Source of the DNA: JACRLW01 sp046349595
Lineage (GTDB): Bacteria > Planctomycetota > UBA1135 > UBA2386
NCBI GenBank assembly: GCA_046349595.1
Contig: JAXMCA010000001.1
Location: 806,001 to 870,000, forward strand
Length of the DNA stretch: 64,000 nucleotides
Direction: 5' to 3'
Positions 1 through 7,908 of the stretch are shown here, piece by piece (within the stretch, counting starts at the first letter, position 1; the number at the start of each line of letters is the position of its first letter). The position numbers and the translations under genes were made by a program. Below the pieces are notes generated by a model, which was not told the origin of the DNA, made no database searches, and saw only the letters and a program-made list of their open reading frames with translations.

Positions 1-1676
1 TCGGTGTCGGGCTGCAGCGTGACGACGTCGTGGTTGGCCATGTCGGCGGCGATCACCACCGCGCCGACGTCGCGGTCGCTCACGAACTGCCGCACGTCGT
101 TGGCCGACAGGATCGCCATCATGTCGCCGTTGCCGTCGACCACCGGGAAGTAGTGCTGCGTGGTGCGGCCGAAGACCTGCACCAGCTCGTCGAGCGGCAT
201 CGTCGCCGGCACCGTGACGAAGTCGCGCGACGTCGCCGACTCGTCCAGCAGCCGCGCGACCTTGGTCTGCGCGAGCAGGTCGACGAACATCTCGTGGCGG
301 TGCGCGTTCGACTCGAGCCGCGTGGGGACCTGGCTGCGGTACAGCTTGAAGGGTCGACCGAGCAGGAAGCACAGCGACGAGACCCACAACGCCGGGACGA
401 TCATCCGGTAGTTGCCGGTCATCTCCGAAACCATCACCAGGGTCGAGATCGGAGCCTTGGCCGCGGCCGCGAAGAATCCCGTCATGCCGACCAGCGCATA
501 GCTGCCGGGATTGGCCACGACGGTGGGGAACATCGATTTCGCGAGCACGCCGATCGAGCCGCCCACAGTGCCGCCGATCACCATCGAGGGACCGAACACA
601 CCGCCCGAGCCGCCGCTGCCGATGGAGATCGAGGTGGTGATCATCTTGCCCACGCCGAGCAGCAGCAGCAGCACGACCGGTGCGTTGCCGAGCAGCGCCT
701 GCTCGAGCGTGCCGTAGCCGAAGGACAGCACGTCGAGCGCGCGCTTGTCCTGGCCGGCGAGTTCGTAGATGCCGAGTCCGACGACTCCGGTGACGAGCCC
801 GCCCAGACTGGTCTTCAGCACCTTGCTCCAGCGCAAGCGCTCGCAGAAGTCGTGCAGGCCGTAGAAGACCTTCACGAACAGGGCCGCGGCCAGCGTGAGG
901 ATCACCGCGAGCGCGGTGTAGAGCAGCAGTTCGCGCGGATCGCTGAAGGCGTAGGTGCCCTGCTCGAACAGCGAGTGGAAGCCGGTGATCGAGGAGAACA
1001 GCGAGTAGCCGACGATCGTCGACACCGCGCCGGGGATCAGCGCCTCGGCCTCGATCTCCGCCTCCGAGTAGAAGATCTCGGCGGCGAACAGCGCTCCGGC
1101 GAGCGGCGCGTGGAAGATGCTGCCCACCCCGGCGCCCATGCCGGAGGCGAGCATCAGGCGGCGCTCCATCGCGCCGAGCCCGAGCTTCGTCGCGAGGAAG
1201 GAGGCGAAGCCGGCGCCGACCTGCGCGATCGGACCCTCGCGGCCGCCCGAACCACCCGAGCCGATGGTCAGCGCGGAGGCGATGATCTTCACGATCGGCA
1301 CCCGTCCGTTGATGCGCCCCTCCTTGTTGTGGAAGGCGTCGATCGCCGCATCGGTGCCGTGGCCGCTGGCCTCGGGCGCCCAGCGCGCGACGATCCAGCC
1401 CGAGAGCAGTCCGCCGACGGCGGCGCAGATCGGCAGCAGCCAGGGGCGGAACGCCGAGTCCGAGTGGGGGATGAACTCGAACTCGCCCTTCGGGGTCGCC
1501 GGCCGGTAGCCGCAGATCCAGTCGAGGAAGACGTGTCCGACCAGTCCGCAGGTCAGGTTGAAGACGATCGCCGCGCAGCCGGCGACCACGCCGATCACCA
1601 CGCCGAGCACCATGCGCCGTCCGACTCCGTTCAGGCTCAGCCCGGGCAGGAGGCGGTCGAGGAGGTTCGAAGTCAC
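1..1676 (-). CDS. CIC-family chloride channel/transporter with C-terminal CBS domains (3' end outside window)
   Basis: The 558 visible codons encode a polytopic inner-membrane protein of the CLC/CIC chloride family. The two family signatures are readable: GSGGSGGREGP at about residues 139-149, which holds the gating glutamate, and GSGGSGGVFGPSM in the second half. After the membrane part comes a cytoplasmic tail with CBS sequence (VPVVDG-like HYFPVVDGNGDMMAIL, then a second unit around VVIAADMANHDVV), which usually senses adenine nucleotides. The reading frame runs off the left edge, so the C-terminus is missing. The GTG start was chosen because the protein begins there with a short N-terminal tail before the first membrane helix, and a TAGCAT box lies 7 nt upstream. 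Whether it is a channel or a proton antiporter cannot be told from this sequence alone. Confidence 0.93.
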   Translation of the reverse strand, partial: MTSNLLDRLLPGLSLNGVGRRMVLGVVIGVVAGCAAIVFNLTCGLVGHVFLDWICGYRPATPKGEFEFIPHSDSAFRPWLLPICAAVGGLLSGWIVARWAPEASGHGTDAAIDAFHNKEGRINGRVPIVKIIASALTIGSGGSGGREGPIAQVGAGFASFLATKLGLGAMERRLMLASGMGAGVGSIFHAPLAGALFAAEIFYSEAEIEAEALIPGAVSTIVGYSLFSSITGFHSLFEQGTYAFSDPRELLLYTALAVILTLAAALFVKVFYGLHDFCERLRWSKVLKTSLGGLVTGVVGLGIYELAGQDKRALDVLSFGYGTLEQALLGNAPVVLLLLLGVGKMITTSISIGSGGSGGVFGPSMVIGGTVGGSIGVLAKSMFPTVVANPGSYALVGMTGFFAAAAKAPISTLVMVSEMTGNYRMIVPALWVSSLCFLLGRPFKLYRSQVPTRLESNAHRHEMFVDLLAQTKVARLLDESATSRDFVTVPATMPLDELVQVFGRTTQHYFPVVDGNGDMMAILSANDVRQFVSDRDVGAVVIAADMANHDVVTLQPDT

Positions 1677-1683
1677 CGAGCCG

Positions 1684-1689
1684 ATGCTA
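1684..1689 (-). promoter_or_regulatory. Putative -10 box (TAGCAT) of the CIC gene, leaderless spacing
   Basis: On the minus strand TAGCAT is followed by 7 nt and then the GTG start. That spacing puts the expected transcription start at or next to the start codon, so the mRNA would be leaderless. The same arrangement recurs at three other GTG-started genes in this window. No convincing -35 box was seen. Confidence 0.45.
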
Positions 1690-1724
1690 TCGACGAGGGG
1701 ACGAGATCCAACCGCGGGCCCGGA

Positions 1725-2198
1725 TCAGGCTTCGATGTTCTCGCGCGCATCGCCGCGGAACTGCGCGAGGAACGTGTCCTTCCAGTGGTAGCCGTCGAGC
1801 AGCGATTCGTCGTCCTCGCCGAGGATCCGCTTGCAGAGATACAGCGCTTCGATCGACGCGAGTCCCGCCTCGGGGTCTTCGAAGATCCGGCTCTGGCGCG
1901 GATACGCGGTGCGCACGCCGCCGGGGATCGAGCGCCGGATCGGCGTGCCGGTGACGCAGCGCATCAGCGCCGCGAGATGGCGCCAGGTCGAGTCGAGGAG
2001 CAGGATCGGATGACCGCGGTCCTCGATCGTCAGCGGCGGAGCGTCGACGGCGAGCAGCAGGTGGCCCGTGGCGTCGAACCGCATGCCATGGCTCGCGCGC
2101 AGGAAGGTGAAGCCCTCGCGCCCGTGCAGCGTCCGCAGCGAGCACTTCGCGACGCGCTCCTTCGGATGACGGATGACGGTGACAGGGATCGGGGTCAT
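1725..2198 (-). CDS. DTW/Tsr3-like domain protein (putative RNA aminocarboxypropyltransferase family)
   Basis: A 157-residue cytoplasmic protein. It begins with an RH(P/R)KE-type segment and KCSLRTLHGR, and has a central LLLDSTWRHLA segment that matches the D-x-T-W signature of DTW-domain proteins. Near the C-terminus are RTAYPRQS and a GLASIEALYL segment, equivalent to the LSTxEA motif of that family. Members (TapT in bacteria, Tsr3 in archaea and eukaryotes) transfer the 3-amino-3-carboxypropyl group of SAM to uridine in tRNA or rRNA. The recognition is by motif only; the substrate is unknown, and a Tsr3-like rRNA role is as possible as a tRNA role. It is co-directional with the CIC gene, 48 bp upstream of it. 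Confidence 0.6.
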   Translation of the reverse strand: MTPIPVTVIRHPKERVAKCSLRTLHGREGFTFLRASHGMRFDATGHLLLAVDAPPLTIEDRGHPILLLDSTWRHLAALMRCVTGTPIRRSIPGGVRTAYPRQSRIFEDPEAGLASIEALYLCKRILGEDDESLLDGYHWKDTFLAQFRGDARENIEA

Positions 2199-2218
2199 GC
2201 GCTGGATCCGGGGCGGGC

Positions 2219-2224
2219 AGGTTA
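2219..2224 (-). promoter_or_regulatory. Putative -10 box (TAACCT) of the DTW/Tsr3-like gene
   Basis: TAACCT on the minus strand lies 20 nt upstream of the ATG at 2198, within the context GCTAnnnT that recurs before other genes here. The expected transcript leader would be about 14 nt. Confidence 0.35.
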
Positions 2225-2311
2225 GCGGTCGCTCCGACGTGCCGCCGCGGCGGATCGGATTCCGCGGGACGATCAGACGGTTTCAACCCGGGTCACTCCG
2301 GGGGCCCCCTG

Positions 2312-2569
2312 CCGGGCTTGGCGGTCGGCACTATCCTGGCCACGGTTCCAGGCGACGAACTCGTGGTGACGACCCTGGCGGGCGACCTGTCCGTGTTCCA
2401 ACGCACCAGCAATTCGATTGTGACTCCCGCGATGGTGCACACCTGGGTTCTCGGCACGCTCTCCGCCTTCAACAGCATCGTGATCGAAGATCTCGACTCC
2501 GACATGCGCAAGCGCAAGGAGTCGTACGGAGCCGGTTCCGAAGGCATCCGGAAGTGGAGGCAAGCATGA
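2312..2569 (+). pseudogene. Truncated C-terminal remnant of a secreted beta-propeller/hydrolase protein (first copy)
   Basis: Only about 85 codons remain, reading from GLAVGTI to a C-terminal RKWRQA. They align almost end to end with the last 80 residues of the large protein ending at 24587 (GLALGDI ... WKWRQP): shared blocks include GDELV-TTLAGDL against GAELVATTLEGDL, HTWVLG against RTWVPG, and SIVIEDLD against AILIEDLD. Sequence upstream of about 2310 no longer resembles that protein and is instead the promoter side of the divergent DTW-like gene, so the gene is cut at its 5' side. A local shift in similarity (SDMRKRKESYGAGSEG) also suggests decay. The stop overlaps the next start as ATGA, just as in the second copy at 24584. 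Confidence 0.75.
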
Positions 2570-2608
2570 TGTCGCTCGACAGGATCGGAGGGTGCGTCTG
2601 GCTCCTGA

Positions 2609-3832
2609 TTGTCGCAATCAGCTCGGCCAGTCCCTCCCTCGCAGCGCACCTGGATGGTCGATGCTGCGAACGGTCCGGGCACAGACTTCAGCGATCTGCT
2701 GCCGGCGATGGATGCGGCCAGCTCCGGAGACACGATCCTGCTGCGGCCGCATCCGACGGCGCTCTACAACACTCCTGCCACGCGCGCCGAATTCATCTCC
2801 AAGTCACTGCGCAGCGTAGGGCTCGGCGCTTCACCAGTCCGCGTTTGGGGTGCGCTTCAGTTCCGAGGCGCCCCGGGCGACCACCTGATCGTGCTGGCCA
2901 ACCTGGACATGTCGAACTCGTTGGTCGACATCCAGGACTGCCTCGGCCTGGTGATCTGCGACCGACTGATCTCGACCGGTGTGCCCGGAGGGTCGGTGCG
3001 ACTGCTCGCAGATAGCGGCCGTGTCGTCGTCGCGAACAGCCGAGGCACCGTGTGGCGCGGTCCTGCGGTCTATCCAAACCGCGTCAGCCTGTGGCTGCAG
3101 AACTGCTACTACGAGGATCTCCATTCCAACCCCACGACCACGGTCCAGATGGCGACGCTGTACGCAGTCGAGTCCGAGGTCTGGTTGATCGGCACCGAGT
3201 TGCGCGGGGGAACTCCACTCAACACCTCGATGTGGGATCGGTACTACGACTGGGGCCTCGCCGTGGGTCATGTCTCAGCCAATCGACCGGGCCGCGCCTA
3301 TCTCGGCCCCGGCTGCGTCATCGCCGGAGCTCCGCGACCAGGCGGCAGACAGACCAACACCTGCACTTCGCCCACCCACGAGAACAGCGTCAAGACCAGC
3401 CACAGCCCCTACAACTCAAGTTACCCGCCGGCATACCTCTTCTACGACCCGACCACCACCTTCGAGGGCTGCCGAGAGACCGGTGGCCACGAACTGGCGC
3501 ACGAGTTCCCCGCCGTGCTGCCGGGTGAGGCGCTCCGCGGTCAACGCCAGAGCATCGATCTGTGGGGCCCGAGTACTTCGGTTCTCGCGGTGTTCGCGAG
3601 TTTCGCGCACACGGGTGACCCGATCGTGCTGCCCATCGGTGACGTCTGGCTCGACCCGGATCTCGTCGTGCACGTCGGCAGCGCGGCCGTCGACGCCAAC
3701 CACCGTGCCACGCTTTCAACCACCATCCCTCCGTGGATCGCACCTGGAGAGGTGTTGGTCTACCAGGCTGTCGCTCTGTCTCCGGCACAGTCGTGGGAGA
3801 TCAGTCCCCCGGGCATCGCGGTGGTGCGCTGA
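2609..3832 (+). CDS. Secreted beta-helix-like protein, first copy; signal peptide split off by a frameshift
   Basis: The open frame encodes about 407 residues related to the protein at 24584-25777: GDTILL near the start matches GDTIIV, and the C-terminal third (PGEALRGQ-QSIDLWGPS, GDVWLDP, VDANH, GEVLVYQ, SPPGIAVV) matches nearly block for block. In the second copy the signal peptide and body share one frame. Here the expected start ATG at 2566 (with GGAGG upstream and ATGA overlap with the remnant before it) opens a clear signal peptide, ending SPSLAA at about 2644, in a different frame from the body, which begins SQRTWMVD. Loss of a CA dinucleotide or gain of one base would explain this. 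The TTG at 2609 is only the first start in the body frame and would give a protein without a secretion signal. It is probably a pseudogene, or it needs a frameshift to be exported. Confidence 0.6.
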   Translation: MSQSARPVPPSQRTWMVDAANGPGTDFSDLLPAMDAASSGDTILLRPHPTALYNTPATRAEFISKSLRSVGLGASPVRVWGALQFRGAPGDHLIVLANLDMSNSLVDIQDCLGLVICDRLISTGVPGGSVRLLADSGRVVVANSRGTVWRGPAVYPNRVSLWLQNCYYEDLHSNPTTTVQMATLYAVESEVWLIGTELRGGTPLNTSMWDRYYDWGLAVGHVSANRPGRAYLGPGCVIAGAPRPGGRQTNTCTSPTHENSVKTSHSPYNSSYPPAYLFYDPTTTFEGCRETGGHELAHEFPAVLPGEALRGQRQSIDLWGPSTSVLAVFASFAHTGDPIVLPIGDVWLDPDLVVHVGSAAVDANHRATLSTTIPPWIAPGEVLVYQAVALSPAQSWEISPPGIAVVR

Positions 3833-4133
3833 CGAACTCGAGCCGCGAAGTTCCGCAGACAGGGATTCGAGAACGATCGCGGCCCGTCCGGTCCGGAAGC
3901 GCGAACAAGCAACGCCAAGAGAATCTACGGCGACGACCTGGTGCGCTCGGTCGCCACCTCGAGGGTGATCGCCACCGGCTGCGAAGCATCAACCACCGAA
4001 TTCGACCTTCCGTACGTCGGTGACGAGTTCTGCGGCATCCGTCTGGTCATCGCATGAGGTCGGGCGCGGTGCAATCCGCGCGCTGCGCCGGGCGTTGTCC
4101 CCCTCGATTCCATCCGCAAGGAGGTCGACTTCG
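3833..4133 (+). other. Gene-poor spacer with a possible C-terminal coding remnant
   Basis: No complete gene is visible in these 301 bases. A short open stretch ending in TGA at about 4057 reads TTEFDLPYVGDEFCGIRLVIA, which resembles the ends of the secreted proteins nearby (for example NPLGLVIGNQVLAEIG at 5507). It could be the tail of a third deleted secreted gene. It has no start codon or ribosome site and may be chance in GC-rich DNA. Confidence 0.3.
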
Positions 4134-5507
4134 ATGGCGGAGCCTCGTGCGATCCGGTTGCTCGCAACTTCGTCCCTCCTGGCGCTCGCCCTCCCGGCCC
4201 AGGTGACCTGGACCTACCTGTCACCCGCGCACTCGCCCTCGTCGCGTCGCTCCGAGGTCGTCGCCTACGACTCCTTGCGCGAGCGGGTGGTCCTGTTCGG
4301 CGGCCACGATTGGGAGACCGAGGCGTTCCTCTCCGACACCTGGGAGTGGGACGGGGCGGAGTGGAGCGAGCGCACGCCGATGCACGCGCCCTCGCCGCGC
4401 TACGGCGCGGTGATGTCCTTCGACGCCGCGCGCGGCGTGTGCGTCCTCTTCGGCGGTCTCGCCGCCGACAACACCCTGCTCTCCGACACCTGGGAGTACG
4501 ACGGCATCGATTGGGTCCTCCGCGTTCCCGCGCATGCGCCGAGCGCTCGATTCCGCGCCGCGATGTGCTTCGACACCTGGCGTTCCCGCAGCGTCCTGTT
4601 CGGCGGCTATCGACAGCCGGTCACGGGACTGATCTCCAACGAGTTGTGGGAGTTCGACGGTGCGGACTGGATCCAACGCACGTCGACCAGCCCGTGGCCC
4701 GCCGCGTCCGCCACGCAGGGCATGGCCTTCGATGCGCGGCGCGGCCGTGTCGTGATGTACGGGAGCGCCATGGGATCGAGCAGCCCGACCTACGAGTGGG
4801 ACGGTTCGCAGTGGATCAGCTCGGCGAGCAGTCCGCGCCCGTCGGCCGTGCAGTACGTGCCGATGGCCTTCGACGCGGCGCGCGAGCGGATCGTGCTCAC
4901 CAAGGGTCTCGACGGCTCCGGAGCGTCGCGGGGTGAGACCTGGGAATGGGACGGCGGCGCCTGGACCCTGCGCTCGTCGGGCGAGCCGCAGATCGGCCGC
5001 ACGGTGTGTGCGTGGGATGCACACGCGCGGCGACTGCTGGTGTTCTCGGTGGGGAGGACCTCCCTCTACGGACCGGTTCACGACGCGGAGCGCAGCACGG
5101 TCGGCGCGGGCTGCGCGGGGAGCGGTGGCGTTCCTCGGCTCAGCGTGCCCCGCGCGGGTCCCTTCGCCGGCGAGGACTTCGTCGTGCGCGCGGAGTCGCT
5201 CCCCGCGAGCCCCTTCGCCGCGAGCATGGGCATCCTCGGATTCGACACCACGCAATGGGGAGGTCTCGCGCTGCCCCTCGATCTCGGGATCCTCGGCATG
5301 CCGGGTTGCGTGCTGCGCAACGACATCGTGCAGGCCTGGGTCGTCGGCGTCGGTCGACCGACCCTCGAGTGGTCGGTGGCGATCCCGAGCGATGCCACGC
5401 TCTACGGCCTGCGGTTCCAGCAGACCGTCCTCGCTGCGGATCCCGCAGCCAATCCGCTGGGGCTGGTGATCGGCAACCAGGTCCTGGCCGAGATCGGGAC
5501 CCGCTGA
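4134..5507 (+). CDS. Secreted Kelch-repeat protein
   Basis: A 457-residue exported protein. The ATG at 4134 is preceded by AGGAGG at the proper distance and opens a signal peptide ending LALALPAQ, which is why this start was preferred to longer in-frame options. At least five Kelch-like blades follow, each with the pattern of FDxxRxRVVLFGG, then a variable loop, then DTWEWDGxxW. The last 130 residues after VGAGCAGSGG form a separate beta-rich domain ending GLVIGNQVLAEIG. Kelch propellers bind proteins or carbohydrates; no partner is evident. The gene stands alone, downstream of the decayed secreted locus. Confidence 0.85.
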   Translation: MAEPRAIRLLATSSLLALALPAQVTWTYLSPAHSPSSRRSEVVAYDSLRERVVLFGGHDWETEAFLSDTWEWDGAEWSERTPMHAPSPRYGAVMSFDAARGVCVLFGGLAADNTLLSDTWEYDGIDWVLRVPAHAPSARFRAAMCFDTWRSRSVLFGGYRQPVTGLISNELWEFDGADWIQRTSTSPWPAASATQGMAFDARRGRVVMYGSAMGSSSPTYEWDGSQWISSASSPRPSAVQYVPMAFDAARERIVLTKGLDGSGASRGETWEWDGGAWTLRSSGEPQIGRTVCAWDAHARRLLVFSVGRTSLYGPVHDAERSTVGAGCAGSGGVPRLSVPRAGPFAGEDFVVRAESLPASPFAASMGILGFDTTQWGGLALPLDLGILGMPGCVLRNDIVQAWVVGVGRPTLEWSVAIPSDATLYGLRFQQTVLAADPAANPLGLVIGNQVLAEIGTR

Positions 5508-5544
5508 CGCGCCGCGCGGCGTTCTCGCCGGTGATGCAGACGTC

Positions 5545-5550
5545 TAGCAT
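5545..5550 (+). promoter_or_regulatory. Putative -10 box (TAGCAT), leaderless spacing to GTG 5558
   Basis: TAGCAT is followed by 7 nt and then the GTG that starts a lipoprotein signal peptide. The same box and spacing precede the GTG of the CIC gene. This box was one reason for choosing GTG 5558 over the upstream ATG at 5534, which would lie before the box. Confidence 0.45.
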
Positions 5551-5557
5551 CGCGCGG

Positions 5558-6511
5558 GTGAGAACACTCCCCTTCGCCGCCGTCCTCCTCACCATCGTCG
5601 CGGCCTGCTCCAGCGCAGCTTCGACGAAGTCCGCGGGTCATCGTGTGATCCTGCAGGGCAACGATCGTCTCGCGATCCTCGGCGCGAGCGGGGCCATCGA
5701 GTGGGAGATGCCGTGGGGCGGCATCCACGATCTCCAGATGCTGAAGGACGGTCACATCCTGGTGCAGCAGGGCGCAGCGAAGGTCGCCGAGATCGACCCC
5801 GCATCGAAGCAGGTGGTGTGGAGCCACGACAGTGCCGCCACCAACGGCAATGCCGGGCATCGCGTCGAGGTGCACGCCTTCCAGCCCCTGCCCGACGGCG
5901 GGTTGATGATCGCCGAGAGCGGACCGGGCCGGCTGATCGAGATCGACCACAGCGGAGCGGTCCGGCATGCGATCGCGCTGCACGTCGAGCACCCCGATCC
6001 GCACCGCGACACGCGGCTGGTCCGGCGTCTGCCGTCGGGCAACTGGCTGGTCTGCCACGAGGGCGACGGCTGCGTGCGCGAGTACGACGGCCGCAGCGGC
6101 ACCGTGGTGTGGGATTACCCGGTGCCGCTCTTCGGCCACGAGCGCAAGGACGGCCACGGCCCCGAGGCCTTCGGCAACCAGTGCTTCTGCGCGCTGCGTC
6201 TGCCCTCGGGCAACACGCTGATCGCGACCGGCAACGGCCACTCGGTGCTCGAGGTCACGCCGCAGAAGGAGATCGTCTGGAAGCTCGACCAGCGCGATCT
6301 GCCGGGCATCGTGCTGGCCTGGGTCACCACGCTCGAGGTCCTGCCGAACGGCCACTACGTGATCGGCAACTGCCACGCCGGCCCTGGCCAGCCGCTGCTG
6401 ATCGAGATCGAACCGCGCAGCAAGCAGGTGCTCTGGACCCTCGACCGCTACGACGACTTCGGCAATGCGGTGAGCAACGCGGTGCTGCTCGACGCTGACT
6501 CGCTGCGCTGA
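5558..6511 (+). CDS. Outer-surface lipoprotein with PQQ-like beta-propeller repeats
   Basis: About 317 residues. The N-terminus is a lipoprotein signal (MRTLPFAAVLLTIVAACSS, lipobox VAAC), so the protein is probably anchored in a membrane and faces the periplasm or exterior. The rest is a chain of short repeats such as LPSGNWLVCHEGDGCVREYD, PSGNTLIATGNGHSVLEV and LPNGHYVIGNCHAGPG, each ending in an I-x-W-x-L/Y strand (GTVVWDYP, EIVWKLD, QVLWTLD). This is the pattern of PQQ-type or arylsulfotransferase-like propellers. No enzyme active site could be pinned down. An upstream in-frame ATG at 5534 would add eight residues without changing the signal peptide. The gene ends 3 bp from the convergent gene at 6515. 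Confidence 0.78.
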   Translation: MRTLPFAAVLLTIVAACSSAASTKSAGHRVILQGNDRLAILGASGAIEWEMPWGGIHDLQMLKDGHILVQQGAAKVAEIDPASKQVVWSHDSAATNGNAGHRVEVHAFQPLPDGGLMIAESGPGRLIEIDHSGAVRHAIALHVEHPDPHRDTRLVRRLPSGNWLVCHEGDGCVREYDGRSGTVVWDYPVPLFGHERKDGHGPEAFGNQCFCALRLPSGNTLIATGNGHSVLEVTPQKEIVWKLDQRDLPGIVLAWVTTLEVLPNGHYVIGNCHAGPGQPLLIEIEPRSKQVLWTLDRYDDFGNAVSNAVLLDADSLR

Positions 6512-6514
6512 AGC

Positions 6515-7039
6515 TCAGCGGTCGTCGTCGTCATCGCCGTGATCGCTGCGCGTCCCGGCCGCAGGTGCACCCGGGCGCGCAGCCTCGACGAAGGCCTGCG
6601 CCGCGCCGTGCCGGTAGACCAGGGCTCCGCCGGCTTCGCCGACCTTCCAGCCGAGACCGAGCACCACGACGGTGCCCGCGACGCTCAGACCCTGCGCCAG
6701 GAGTCGCGGACCCCTGCTGCGAAGGAACAGCGGCAGCAGCGAGAGTCCGAGCACGAGGCCGGCGCCGAGCACGAAGACCTCCGCGGCCTCCTCGTGCTCC
6801 TCGATCGCGGATTCCGGCACGGCCCGCTCGACGCGTTCCTCGTCGGCCGAACCGCTGCGCTGCGCGCAGAGGGCCGTGACGAACAGCAGGGCCTGGCATG
6901 CGATCGCGAGGATCCACGCCCTGGGACGGACGGCGGAGCGCAGGATGGCGAACAGGACGCCGCCGGACACGAGCGGCATGAGGACGGCGAGCGCCATCGG
7001 CAGGTGGACGAGTTTCGGGTGCAGGGGGAGATCGTTCAT
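6515..7039 (-). CDS. Small membrane protein, DUF2231-like (HPxLVHLP motif)
   Basis: A 174-residue integral membrane protein with about four hydrophobic helices (LVHLPMALAVLMPLVSGGVLF, then WILAIACQALLFVTALC, a helix near VFVLGAGLVLGLSLLPLF, and VAGTVVVLGLGWKVGEAGG). The N-terminal LHPKLVHLPMAL segment is characteristic of DUF2231-type proteins. An acidic stretch links helices 2 and 3 and the C-terminus is Asp-rich (DHGDDDDDR). The ATG is preceded by GAGGT on the minus strand. It is divergent from the LuxR-type regulator gene, with about 160 bp between them that should hold both promoters, so the regulator may control it. Function unknown. Confidence 0.7.
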   Translation of the reverse strand: MNDLPLHPKLVHLPMALAVLMPLVSGGVLFAILRSAVRPRAWILAIACQALLFVTALCAQRSGSADEERVERAVPESAIEEHEEAAEVFVLGAGLVLGLSLLPLFLRSRGPRLLAQGLSVAGTVVVLGLGWKVGEAGGALVYRHGAAQAFVEAARPGAPAAGTRSDHGDDDDDR

Positions 7040-7198
7040 TGGTCGTACCTCGGAGGAATGCGCGTGCGCCACTTCGCGCACCCGCCGCGTCCCTGATCGC
7101 CGGATGCCGTCGACGATTGCATCCTCCATCCGTGCGATCCGCCGGGCAGGCCGCCTCCCGGGCGACGCCTGCGACGAAAGACGGAACCGCGGTCGCGA

Positions 7199-7786
7199 TT
7201 GGTCCGGACGACCGTGCACGACCCGAGCGCATCCGGACCGTCCGCCGCGGAGGAAGCCCCGCGCAGCCTGTTCGTCGCGATCGTCTTCGCCTTGGTCGCC
7301 ACCTTCGCCGCGACCGACCTGCTCGCCGATCTGCGCGAGGGCACGACCTGGCGTCACACCGCCATCGAAGGAGGCATCATCCTGTGTGCCCTCGCCGGAC
7401 TCGCCAGCTTCGTCGGTCGCTACGCCTCCTTGCGGCGGCGTGAGCGGGAGGCGCGCAGCGAACTCCGCGCGCTCGGCCTCCACCTCGAGACGACGCGCCA
7501 GGAGGCCGAGCGCTGGCGGGCCGAGGCCCGCGACGCCCTCGACGGCCTCTCCCTCGCCATCGACCGCCAGCTCGCACGCTGGGGACTGACTCCGGCGGAG
7601 AAGGAGATCGCGCTGCTGCTGCTGAAAGGTCTCAGCCACAAGGAGATCGCCGTGGCGCGCCACGTGAGCGAGACCACCGTGCGCCAGCAGTCGCGCGGCA
7701 TCTACAAGAAGGCCGGCATCGAGGGTCGCCACGAACTCGCCGCCTTCTTCCTCGAGGACCTGCTGCAGCCGCCGTCGGCGGGTTGA
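7199..7786 (+). CDS. Membrane-anchored LuxR-type transcriptional regulator
   Basis: About 195 residues. Two hydrophobic segments near the N-terminus (LFVAIVFALVATFAATDLL and AIEGGIILCALAGLASFVG) suggest membrane anchoring. They are followed by a coiled-coil-like stretch (RRREREARSELRALG...RQEAERWRAEA) and a C-terminal LuxR helix-turn-helix: LTPAEKEIALLLLKGLSHKEIAVARHVSETTVRQQ followed by GIYKKAGIEGRHEL. There is no receiver or ligand-binding domain, so the signal is probably sensed through the membrane part. The start is uncertain: TTG 7199 or GTG 7214. The divergent membrane protein gene at 6515-7039 is a plausible target. Confidence 0.8.
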   Translation: MVRTTVHDPSASGPSAAEEAPRSLFVAIVFALVATFAATDLLADLREGTTWRHTAIEGGIILCALAGLASFVGRYASLRRREREARSELRALGLHLETTRQEAERWRAEARDALDGLSLAIDRQLARWGLTPAEKEIALLLLKGLSHKEIAVARHVSETTVRQQSRGIYKKAGIEGRHELAAFFLEDLLQPPSAG

Positions 7787-7908
7787 GCGAGGGGGTCACC
7801 GTGCTGCTCCCGGAGACGTCGACGTCGCGGCACAGCGGCTTTCGTCGTCCGCTCGAGGGCGGATGGCCACGAACCGGACTTCGGGTCGCTCCCGCCGACT
7901 CGGCTCGA

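Noticed and set aside
30..2225. 731-codon open frame on the plus strand
   Set aside because: Antisense of the CIC and DTW-like genes, whose motifs are unmistakable.
5534..5557. ATG 5534 as the start of the propeller lipoprotein
   Set aside because: It precedes the TAGCAT box and adds residues ahead of a good lipoprotein signal; GTG 5558 fits better, though this is not proven.
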